Assembly (NCBI GenBank): GCA_944332375.1
Contig: CALVJU010000058.1
Span: forward strand, 1-11,683
DNA: 11,683 bases
Reading direction: 5' to 3'
Source of the DNA: an uncultured Bacilli bacterium
GTDB taxonomy: Bacteria > Bacillota_I > Bacilli_A > RF39 > UBA660
In this document: positions 1 to 5,332 of the stretch, one piece after another
How positions within the stretch are numbered: the first letter of the stretch is position 1
Layout of the letters: each line of letters starts with the position of its first letter
Notes under the pieces: model-generated
Told to the model about the DNA's origin: nothing
Seen by the model: only the letters and a program-made list of their open reading frames with translations
The model's database searches: none
Made by a program: the position numbers and the translations under genes

Positions 1-155
1 CTAGTCATATGGGACCATGGAATCAAGATTATAATGGAGTTGAAGTATTACCAGTTCCATCTAATAAATATCAACGTTTTGTTCATATGTGTGATTTTCT
101 GGCTAGTCGTAAGTTTTTAGAAGTCCCTTTTGTAAAAAATGAAATAAATGGTTGA
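1..155 (+). CDS. HD-domain phosphohydrolase, C-terminal end only (partial)
   Basis: An open frame enters from the left edge (first whole codon at 3) and stops at TGA 153-155, leaving 50 residues. The text begins SHMGPWN and later has KYQRFVHMCDFLASRK. From memory, this pairing of an HMGxW motif with a KxQxFVHxCDxLASRK helix is the C-terminal signature of a family of bacterial HD-superfamily metal-dependent phosphohydrolases, often annotated simply as HD domain protein. The metal-binding HD residues would lie upstream and cannot be checked. It runs in the same direction as the dTMP genes, but a strong promoter separates them and its -35 overlaps this stop codon, so it is probably a separate unit. 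A nucleotide-related substrate is possible from the location but is not shown. Confidence 0.6.
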   Translation, partial: SHMGPWNQDYNGVEVLPVPSNKYQRFVHMCDFLASRKFLEVPFVKNEING

Positions 156-181
156 CACGAACAAATGTTTCTTTGTATAAT
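152..181 (+). promoter_or_regulatory. Consensus sigma-A promoter of the dTMP operon
   Basis: A perfect TTGACA (152-157) is followed after 18 bases by a perfect TATAAT (176-181). The predicted transcript starts near 188, giving a very short leader before the thymidylate synthase start at 205. The -35 overlaps the TGA stop of the upstream HD-domain gene. Both hexamers match the consensus, so strong, largely constitutive transcription is expected. No operator-like repeat was seen around it. Confidence 0.85.
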
Positions 182-204
182 GAGAAAGGAAAGTAGGTGT
201 GAAT

Positions 205-1107
205 ATGACAAAATGGGATCAACAATATTATGATCTTACAAAAAAGATATTGGAAAAAGGAGTTCATCAAGAAAATAGAACTGGAATTGATACAATTAAA
301 ATTCCATCACATTATTTACATTTTGATTTAGGAGAGGAATTTCCTGTTTTAACAACGAAGCAGTTATTTTTTAGACAAGCTATTTTAGAAATGTTATGGA
401 TTTATCAAGTACAATCGAATGATGTTAGATGGTTACAAGAACGAAATGTTCATATTTGGGACGAATGGGAAATTGATGAACGTGGTTACTGGAATGCGAT
501 ACAAAGAGTAAAAAAAGAAGATGGTAGTTATGAAAAAGATCAAATTCATCGTTATTTTGGAGAAGAGTATGCACATACAATAGGAACTGCTTATGGTTAT
601 ATTGTGTCAAAATTAAAATTGATGGATCGCTTACTTGATGATTTAAAGAATCGCCCGGAAGATCGTCGCATGGTTATGAGTTTGTGGCAAGATGATTATT
701 TAAAAACCGCTGTACTTCCATCTTGTGTATGGTCTAGTGAATGGGATGTTACAGATGGTAAGTTAAATGCTTGGGTTCATCAGAGAAGTTGTGATGTCCC
801 ATTAGGACTTCCATTTAATGTAACACAGTATGCAGTGTTGTTAAATCTGCTTGCACGTGTTAATCATTTAGAGCCTGGAACTTTGGACTGGAGTATTAAA
901 AATGCTCATATTTATGTAAATCAAATTGATGGTATAAAAGAACAAATGAAACGATTCGAGCAAACAGGTGGTTATGATGCTCCGGTATTGTGGATTAATC
1001 CTGATATTCAAAATTTTTATGATTTCGACCATTCTAAAGATTGCAAAGACATTAAGATTAAAAACTATAAACATATGGGACCAATTCGTTTCCCATTGGC
1101 ACAATGA
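205..1107 (+). CDS. thyA: Thymidylate synthase (ThyA)
   Basis: The enzyme methylates dUMP to dTMP with methylene-tetrahydrofolate and releases dihydrofolate, which the next gene's product recycles. Counting from ATG 205 (300 aa), recognisable blocks are NRTG near residue 25, the VLTTKQ strand near 48-53, LPSC with the catalytic Cys174, the phosphate-binding QRSxD block at 193-197, and LGLPFN with Asn205. That Asn is the residue that selects dUMP over dCMP in this family. The Cys is followed by Val, not His, and the tail has WSIKNAHIY instead of the usual GDxHxY. From memory this resembles the Bacillus subtilis/phage phi3T-type ThyA (TPCV, VHIWDQW) more than the E. coli type. A GTG at 199 is also in frame, but the AGTAGGTG ribosome site at 192-199 sits 5 bases before ATG 205 and favours the latter. 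The gene ends in an ATGA overlap with the reductase gene. Confidence 0.93.
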   Translation: MTKWDQQYYDLTKKILEKGVHQENRTGIDTIKIPSHYLHFDLGEEFPVLTTKQLFFRQAILEMLWIYQVQSNDVRWLQERNVHIWDEWEIDERGYWNAIQRVKKEDGSYEKDQIHRYFGEEYAHTIGTAYGYIVSKLKLMDRLLDDLKNRPEDRRMVMSLWQDDYLKTAVLPSCVWSSEWDVTDGKLNAWVHQRSCDVPLGLPFNVTQYAVLLNLLARVNHLEPGTLDWSIKNAHIYVNQIDGIKEQMKRFEQTGGYDAPVLWINPDIQNFYDFDHSKDCKDIKIKNYKHMGPIRFPLAQ

Positions 1108-1598
1108 TGGAAAGTTTATATTTGATTGCAGCAATTGGAAAGAATGGCGAACTAGGAAAGAATAATCAATTGATTTGGCATTTGAAAGAAGATTTAAAAT
1201 TTTTTAAAGAAAAAACTATGGGACACGATATTGTGATGGGATATCAAACATTTTGTTCATTACCGAAAATATTGCCAGGAAGAAAACACATTGTTTTAAC
1301 ACACCGTGAAATGAATTTACCAAAGGAAGTTGTTATTTGTCATTCATTACAAGATTTAAAAGAATATTTAGAAATGCAAGAGAAAGAATGTTTTGTGATT
1401 GGTGGAGCAAGCATTTATGAACAAATGCTTCCAGAGTGTAATAAACTCTATTTAACAAGAATCGAAGCAAGTGATCCATTTGCAGATGCTTATTTTCCAA
1501 AGTTTGACGAAGATGATTATGATATTCATTTACTTGGTGAACATGAAGAAAATAAAATTCACTATAAGCATTTAGAGTATGTGAGGAAGAAAGTATGA
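1104..1598 (+). CDS. folA: Dihydrofolate reductase
   Basis: The enzyme reduces dihydrofolate to tetrahydrofolate with NADPH, regenerating the folate oxidised by the thymidylate synthase encoded just upstream. At 164 aa it is a full-length single-domain DHFR. The N-terminal strand LYLIAAIGKNGELG leads into WHLKEDLKFF, whose Asp30 is the catalytic acid. Next come IVMGYQTFCSLP, LPGRKHIVLT (57-66), the FVIGGASIYEQ nucleotide loop in the C-terminal half, and the ADAYFP strand. Two positions are unusual: Ile replaces Pro in the typical LPWH motif, and Tyr47 replaces the Arg of MGR, a residue that contacts the NADPH 2'-phosphate in well-studied enzymes. Translation starts at ATG 1104, or the adjacent ATG 1107, inside the thyA stop codon and without a strong ribosome site, which suggests coupling. 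The stop overlaps the next start (ATGA, 1595-1598). Confidence 0.93.
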   Translation: MMESLYLIAAIGKNGELGKNNQLIWHLKEDLKFFKEKTMGHDIVMGYQTFCSLPKILPGRKHIVLTHREMNLPKEVVICHSLQDLKEYLEMQEKECFVIGGASIYEQMLPECNKLYLTRIEASDPFADAYFPKFDEDDYDIHLLGEHEENKIHYKHLEYVRKKV

Positions 1599-2278
1599 GA
1601 GGAAAGTTAATTGTTATTGAAGGAACAGACTGTTCGGGAAAAGAAACACAGGGTAAGTTATTAATTCAACATTTAAAAGATCATGGAATCAAAGCAGAAA
1701 TATTTAGTTTTCCAAATTATGATTCCCCAACAGGGAAAATTATAGGGGGACCTTTTCTAGGAAAAGCTGCTATTTGTGATGGTTGGTTTCCAGAAGGAGC
1801 TGTCCAAGTAGAGCCAAAGGTAGTATCTTTGTATTATGCAGCGGATCGACGTTATAATTTACCTAAAATTGAAGAAAAGTTGGATCAAGGTATTTCTTTG
1901 ATTTTAGATCGTTATGTATATTCTAATATGGCTTATCAAGCAAGTAAAATTGAAGACACCAATGAAAGAATGAATATGTATGCATGGTTGGATATTTTGG
2001 AGTTTAAATTATTGGAACTACCAAAACCAGATATTACACTGTTTCTTCACATGCCTTCTGATTGTGCAAAAAAATTGAAAGGCTCAAGAAAAGAAGCTCC
2101 GGATCAAATTGAACGAGATGAAGAATATTTAAAAAAGGCAGAAAACTCTTATATTGAACTTTCTAGTGTTTATAAATGGAAAACTGTAGAATGTGCACAG
2201 CAGGGAAGAATTAAAACAATTGAAGAAATCGGTGATGAAGTATTACAAATTGTATTAGATCAAATAAAAAATGCTTAG
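1595..2278 (+). CDS. tmk: dTMP kinase (thymidylate kinase-like, divergent subfamily)
   Basis: It phosphorylates dTMP to dTDP, completing the pathway of this operon. The 227-aa protein opens with a P-loop, IEGTDCSGKETQ, in which Glu17 follows Lys16 where Ser or Thr is usual. The FPNYDSPTG block (about 39-47) and GGPFLGK replace the bacterial REPGG segment. ADRRYNLPKI and ILDRYVYSNMAYQ (DRY-type motif, base and phosphate binding) follow. A basic lid, KGSRKEAPDQIERDEEYL, is rich in Arg. Human-type kinases carry the catalytic Arg in the P-loop. Here that position is Cys13, so the lid Args probably serve, as in the E. coli type. A GAGGAAGA ribosome site lies at 1583-1590, inside the end of folA. 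The stop codon lies in the terminator hairpin. A broader deoxynucleoside kinase role cannot be excluded, but the context favours dTMP. Confidence 0.85.
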   Translation: MRGKLIVIEGTDCSGKETQGKLLIQHLKDHGIKAEIFSFPNYDSPTGKIIGGPFLGKAAICDGWFPEGAVQVEPKVVSLYYAADRRYNLPKIEEKLDQGISLILDRYVYSNMAYQASKIEDTNERMNMYAWLDILEFKLLELPKPDITLFLHMPSDCAKKLKGSRKEAPDQIERDEEYLKKAENSYIELSSVYKWKTVECAQQGRIKTIEEIGDEVLQIVLDQIKNA

Positions 2279-2295
2279 TGTTTGCTAAGCATTTT
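2268..2295. terminator. Bidirectional intrinsic terminator shared by convergent genes
   Basis: AAAATGCTTAG (2268-2278) pairs perfectly with CTAAGCATTTT (2285-2295) around a 6-base TGTTTG loop. On the + strand the stem runs into a T-rich tract (2292-2305). On the - strand the A-run at 2266-2271 reads as a U-tract. The stop codons of tmk (TAG 2276-2278) and of the convergent hypothetical gene (TAA, complement of 2275-2277) both lie in the left arm, so the two coding regions overlap by 4 bases. Confidence 0.88.
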
Positions 2296-3039
2296 ATCTT
2301 TTTCTATAAATCGAAATAGATCAGAATAATGAGGATGTTCAATCAGGTCATAGTGATCCATGATCTCATAAAGATAGTCCTCGGTATCCAATATATGAAC
2401 ACGTTGATCGGAAAAGAGAAGGAAGACTTCGTTTTGGAAAAAAACTAAGTGTTGTAATCCAGCAAAGTTGAAAAAAATTGGAATAATATTAGGGTTTGCA
2501 TTTTCAATATAAAATGAATCGAGAAGATTACAAGAGGTACAATTCAAAAAATAAGAGGAAAGCAGTGTAATAAAGTCAATATTAGGGTAATACAAATCTT
2601 GTTTGAAATAAAAATTGGGAAGATGTTTCTTTTGTAATAACTGAAGAATTGGATCTGTATGGGTTGCTGGAAGATCTTCTACTTGTGCTTGAATGAGATT
2701 AGCAATATAGACTTCATCTGTATCTTGTTGAATATATAAATGATTGAGATTTGAAAATAAAGAGGGAATCACAATCTGGTGATCATGTAATTCACGGATG
2801 AGAAGTAAAGTCTTGATGTAATAATCTGTTATAGATTCTAAATCATCAATATGATCTTCTATAAAAGATTGAAACTTTACCATTTGTTCAGTTTCTTGTA
2901 GTTCATGAATTACAAAATGGGGATTTGTTAGTTGACTCAATTTTTCTTCTTTCTGGGCGATTTGTTCAGAGGGATGATTTTCTTTACGTATAGACCACAA
3001 ATATTGGGTTTGAAAATAGTAGATATTCTTTTTTCTCAT
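2275..3039 (-). CDS. Hypothetical protein, degenerate paralog of the upstream pseudokinase-like protein
   Basis: I do not recognise a named family. The 254-aa protein has no signal peptide or membrane segment and is probably cytosolic. It is rich in Leu, His, Gln and Asp. Residues about 85-130 (HDHQIVIPSLFS ... AQVEDLP ... DP) align with residues 124-168 of the protein encoded just upstream with about one gap. A second block (L149 to L172, LYYPNIDFITLL then NL) aligns without gaps. In the kinase-like reading below, the catalytic-loop Asn and the metal-binding Asp have both been lost here, so it is the more eroded copy. Start ATG 3039 has an AGAAGG ribosome site about 7 bases upstream, just past the stop of the first gene. 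The 12-base gap indicates one operon. The gene ends in the shared terminator. Confidence 0.75.
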   Translation of the reverse strand: MRKKNIYYFQTQYLWSIRKENHPSEQIAQKEEKLSQLTNPHFVIHELQETEQMVKFQSFIEDHIDDLESITDYYIKTLLLIRELHDHQIVIPSLFSNLNHLYIQQDTDEVYIANLIQAQVEDLPATHTDPILQLLQKKHLPNFYFKQDLYYPNIDFITLLSSYFLNCTSCNLLDSFYIENANPNIIPIFFNFAGLQHLVFFQNEVFLLFSDQRVHILDTEDYLYEIMDHYDLIEHPHYSDLFRFIEKDKMLSKH

Positions 3040-3051
3040 AATATACCTTCT

Positions 3052-3939
3052 TTACATGAATAATCTTTTTCTTTTGACAAAATGAGAATTGGAATCAAGT
3101 TGATAATTGCTTTCCAATTTTTCAATATATGGATAAGCATCAGGCAAATCATAGCGATTTTCCTCGAAAGAATAAACTCTTTTTAAATAATCGTAAAGTT
3201 CTTTTTCATTTCCTAATCCATATTGATTCAAAAGTCTTTTCATCGTTTCATTCATCGTTGTTCCGAATTCTTCTCGCTCAATCAATTCTTTGGAAAGATT
3301 TACACCAATCGCATACATAAAAAATTGATTCATCAAATTAAACTGATCAAAACTAGGACGGAATAATTGTTGTTCATCGTCATAGTATTTGATAGAGTTA
3401 TAAATTCTATCTAAGATTCTTGGATCGTGAAATGCTGGGTTGATCAAAGTGGATGAGTAGTCTTCCACTTGTAAGGTATCGATTCCAGAAAGATGGAGTG
3501 TCTCTTCTTTTACATCATATATAATGGAGTTTTTAGAAAATAAATTTGGAAATACAATATGATGTTTATGTCCCTTTTTGATCAAAGAATCTAATTCTTG
3601 AAAATAAATGGAAATGAAAGTCAGACGATCTTCCATTCCAACTTCTTTCAATTGATGAGAAAAAGAAGTACGTGGATATTTACTTTCCGTATAGCCTAAA
3701 TAATTTTCTTTTTCTTGGTGGTCATAAATCAGACCAATGATTTTAAAAAAAGATTGTAATTCTTTCATTTCAGATAGATTTTTTAATTTTTTTGGTTCTG
3801 TTATTTTTAGATGAGAAAAATGAATATCGTTTGGGTCTAATATGTGATAATAATAGTTAGAATCTTCTAGATTTTTATGGGAAGCGACTGTTGCCGCAGT
3901 TTTTAGAAATTCATCTTGATTATAATATAAAATTTCCAT
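3052..3939 (-). CDS. Hypothetical cytosolic protein with a divergent kinase-like C-lobe (possible pseudokinase)
   Basis: The family is not recognised with certainty. From ATG 3939 the protein has 295 residues and no signal peptide or membrane segment. A helix at about 104-122 leads into GHKHHIVFPNLFSKNSIIYD (123-142) and then LHLSGIDTLQVEDY (148-161). This spacing resembles a protein-kinase catalytic loop (HxD...N-I-hydrophobic) followed by a DFG-like strand. The block around D198 (PSFDQFNLMNQFF) resembles helix F, whose Asp is conserved in kinases. The HRD Asp is absent, so activity is doubtful. In-frame codons extend upstream to 3987, but AAGGTGG lies 6 bases before ATG 3939, and the promoter -10 and -35 fall inside the longer frame, so 3939 is the start. 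It is the first gene of a two-gene operon. The kinase reading is inference. Confidence 0.75.
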   Translation of the reverse strand: MEILYYNQDEFLKTAATVASHKNLEDSNYYYHILDPNDIHFSHLKITEPKKLKNLSEMKELQSFFKIIGLIYDHQEKENYLGYTESKYPRTSFSHQLKEVGMEDRLTFISIYFQELDSLIKKGHKHHIVFPNLFSKNSIIYDVKEETLHLSGIDTLQVEDYSSTLINPAFHDPRILDRIYNSIKYYDDEQQLFRPSFDQFNLMNQFFMYAIGVNLSKELIEREEFGTTMNETMKRLLNQYGLGNEKELYDYLKRVYSFEENRYDLPDAYPYIEKLESNYQLDSNSHFVKRKRLFM

Positions 3940-3950
3940 ACAGTACCACC

Positions 3951-3980
3951 TTGAAATTATTATAAAAAAGATACTTCTAT
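3951..3980 (+). promoter_or_regulatory. Possible weak promoter for the phosphodiesterase gene
   Basis: TTGAAA (3951-3956) and TTCTAT (3975-3980) are separated by 18 bases on the + strand. This would start transcription near 3987, about 20 bases before ATG 4008. The elements are imperfect and interleave with the stronger divergent - strand promoter, so the two may compete. This is a tentative assignment based on position and partial consensus. Confidence 0.35.
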
Positions 3981-3987
3981 TTGTCAA
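3959..3987 (-). promoter_or_regulatory. Consensus sigma-A promoter of the pseudokinase-like operon
   Basis: Read on the - strand, TTGACA (complement of 3982-3987) is followed after 17 bases by TATAAT (complement of 3959-3964). Both hexamers match the consensus. The leader before ATG 3939 is only about 10-15 bases and holds the AAGGTGG ribosome site. The -35 lies in the 5' flank of the divergent phosphodiesterase gene. Confidence 0.85.
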
Positions 3988-4007
3988 TCATGGAAAAGAG
4001 GGAGAAT

Positions 4008-4676
4008 ATGATTGTGATTGCTCACCGTGGTTATTATGAGAAAAGTCCATATTTAGAAAATACAATCGAAGGGTTATTATATGCATTGAAACAAAAAGAA
4101 GTAGGCGGAGTAGAGTTAGATGTCCGTATGACAAAAGATCATGTTTTTGTGATTCATCACGATTTGATGATTGATAAAACAAGTGATGGAGTGGGAATCA
4201 TCTCTCATATGAGTCTTCCAGACTTATACCAATATCAATTTGGAACAAAAGAATATCCTAGTAAAATTGCTACATTGAAAAATTTTTTAGATGTTGTTGA
4301 TACCAAAAAAGAGATTTTATTAGAGATAAAAAACAGTATTGAAAAAGATTTTGTTCTTGTAAAACAGTTACTTTCTTTGTTAAAAAATTATTCTCATCTC
4401 TCATTGAAGATCTGTACGTTTTCTGAATCGATTTTAAAAGAATTAAAGAAACAAAATTGTCCTTTTCCAATTGGAAAGATTTCTTTTCTAAAAGAAAAAA
4501 GACTGTTGGGATCGTTTCAGTCTATTTATTATAAAAATCAATTAGATCTTTCTTTTCCTTATTATATTTGGACAATCAAAACAAAAGAGGAATTTCTGAA
4601 AATCAAGAAAGAATTAGGGAAAAATTGTCTGGGAGTGATTACAGATATTCCGAAGACGATTTATGATGCTTTATGA
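4008..4676 (+). CDS. Glycerophosphodiester phosphodiesterase
   Basis: This enzyme hydrolyses glycerophosphodiesters from phospholipid or teichoic acid turnover to glycerol-3-phosphate and an alcohol. From ATG 4008 the 222-aa protein begins MIVIAHRG, a direct start on the first barrel strand. It carries the family's catalytic and metal residues: His6-Arg7, Glu17-Asn18, ExD at Glu36/Asp38, HHD ending at Asp52, and LLEIK with Glu106. The end has YYIWTIKT and GVITDIP, the usual last strands of the TIM barrel. No signal peptide is present, so it should act in the cytosol. In-frame TTG 3981 and ATG 3990 exist, but GAGGGAG at 3998-4004 and the family start support 4008. It converges with the UPF0316 gene (6-base overlap at the ends), and no clear terminator hairpin was seen between them. 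Confidence 0.9.
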   Translation: MIVIAHRGYYEKSPYLENTIEGLLYALKQKEVGGVELDVRMTKDHVFVIHHDLMIDKTSDGVGIISHMSLPDLYQYQFGTKEYPSKIATLKNFLDVVDTKKEILLEIKNSIEKDFVLVKQLLSLLKNYSHLSLKICTFSESILKELKKQNCPFPIGKISFLKEKRLLGSFQSIYYKNQLDLSFPYYIWTIKTKEEFLKIKKELGKNCLGVITDIPKTIYDAL

Positions 4677-5165
4677 TTTCCAAGAGACAGGGGTTGCTTT
4701 TTCTGTAACAATGAGTGCATTAGAATCGATTTTTTGAATGATTGTTGCTAACTGTTCTTTGTTCTTTCTTTTACTAAATACCATGACAACATATTTCTCA
4801 CTATCTTCGTCGATGGCTTTCATACTGGTTACTTGAAATTTTGCATCTCTTAAAGCATCTGTAATCTCTTTTCCATATTGTTTATCAATAATAATGGTAA
4901 ACAGGTGATATCCTAATGCGATTTTTTCTTCTAAAATACTTCCTAAATAAGATCCGGCAAAACCACCTAGGGCGAAAACGATGATTTTTAACGGATCTTC
5001 TTGAATGTTTGTAACAACTGCTCCAGTAACTAAAACCCAAATTAAAGCGATGAGAAACTGGAGGATCGCACCAATGAACTTTCTTCCATTTGCGACAATA
5101 ATGATACGTAAAGTAGCAAGTGTATTTTCAATAATTTTAGAAAAGAAGATGAGAGCATATAACAA
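4671..5165 (-). CDS. UPF0316 / DUF2179-type integral membrane protein
   Basis: The molecular function of this family is not established to my knowledge. Read from TTG 5165, the protein has 164 residues. About three hydrophobic helices (roughly 2-22, 30-53, 60-80) make a DUF5698-like membrane part. A soluble alpha/beta domain follows from GYHLFTIIIDKQYGKEITDALR to the end, matching the DUF2179 pattern. The N-terminal KIIENTLATLRIIIVANGRK is typical of YebE/UPF0316 proteins as I recall them. GTG codons at 5177 and 5174 are in frame but lie within AAAGGTGGTGAT, a nearly complete match to the extended Shine-Dalgarno sequence. The TTG at 5165, 8 bases after its AGGTGG core, is therefore the likely start and also gives the usual family N-terminus. 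No convincing promoter was found upstream. Confidence 0.85.
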   Translation of the reverse strand: MLYALIFFSKIIENTLATLRIIIVANGRKFIGAILQFLIALIWVLVTGAVVTNIQEDPLKIIVFALGGFAGSYLGSILEEKIALGYHLFTIIIDKQYGKEITDALRDAKFQVTSMKAIDEDSEKYVVMVFSKRKNKEQLATIIQKIDSNALIVTEKATPVSWKS

Positions 5166-5247
5166 GGAAATCACCACCTTTTCTTAGTATGGCAAAGAAT
5201 GATTTCCTTTATCCTGGAAAATTTAGAAATCTTAAAACGTAATTATT

Positions 5248-5276
5248 TAGAAAAATCAGGAGAACTATGATATAAT
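5248..5276 (+). promoter_or_regulatory. Extended -10 promoter of the surface-polymer operon
   Basis: TGATATAAT (5268-5276) combines the TGn extension with a perfect TATAAT. A weak -35, TAGAAA (5248-5253, 4 of 6 matches), lies 17 bases upstream, as is common for extended -10 promoters. Transcription would start near 5283, leaving a leader of about 50 bases before the first gene. The 167-base gap (5166-5332) otherwise holds only the ribosome site of the divergent membrane-protein gene and weak, unconvincing hairpins. Confidence 0.7.
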
Positions 5277-5332
5277 TTTAATAGATAGAGCTTATGTTTT
5301 TGCTCGAATGAAAAGCAGTTAGGATGATGGAA

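Noticed and set aside
968..1165. Overlapping + strand open frame across the thyA/folA junction
   Set aside because: It lies in another frame of two well-supported genes and has no ribosome site or recognisable protein pattern.
1..2278. Phage or prophage origin of the dTMP module, suggested by the phi3T-like ThyA
   Set aside because: No phage structural, integrase or lysis genes are nearby, and neighbouring genes look chromosomal; resemblance of one enzyme type is not enough.
3129..3320. Small + strand open frame antisense to the pseudokinase-like gene
   Set aside because: Low-complexity shadow of the - strand gene, without a ribosome site or family resemblance.
3940..3987. N-terminal extension of the pseudokinase-like protein to position 3987
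   Set aside because: The extension would begin inside the promoter; AAGGTGG sits just before ATG 3939.
3981..4007. Earlier TTG (3981) or ATG (3990) start for the phosphodiesterase
   Set aside because: The family begins at the IAHRG strand, and the GAGGGAG ribosome site lies between these codons and ATG 4008.
4660..4690. Terminator between the convergent phosphodiesterase and UPF0316 genes
   Set aside because: Only a direct TTATGAT repeat is present; no stable stem with a T-tract was found.
5289..5306. Short inverted GAGC/GCTC pair in the leader of the polymer operon
   Set aside because: Only 4 bp with a 10-base loop; no T-tract, so neither a terminator nor a credible riboswitch.
5308..5322. 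Four-codon leader frame (ATG AAA AGC AGT TAG) before the ligase-GT4 gene
   Set aside because: No ribosome site and no regulatory codon pattern; expected by chance.
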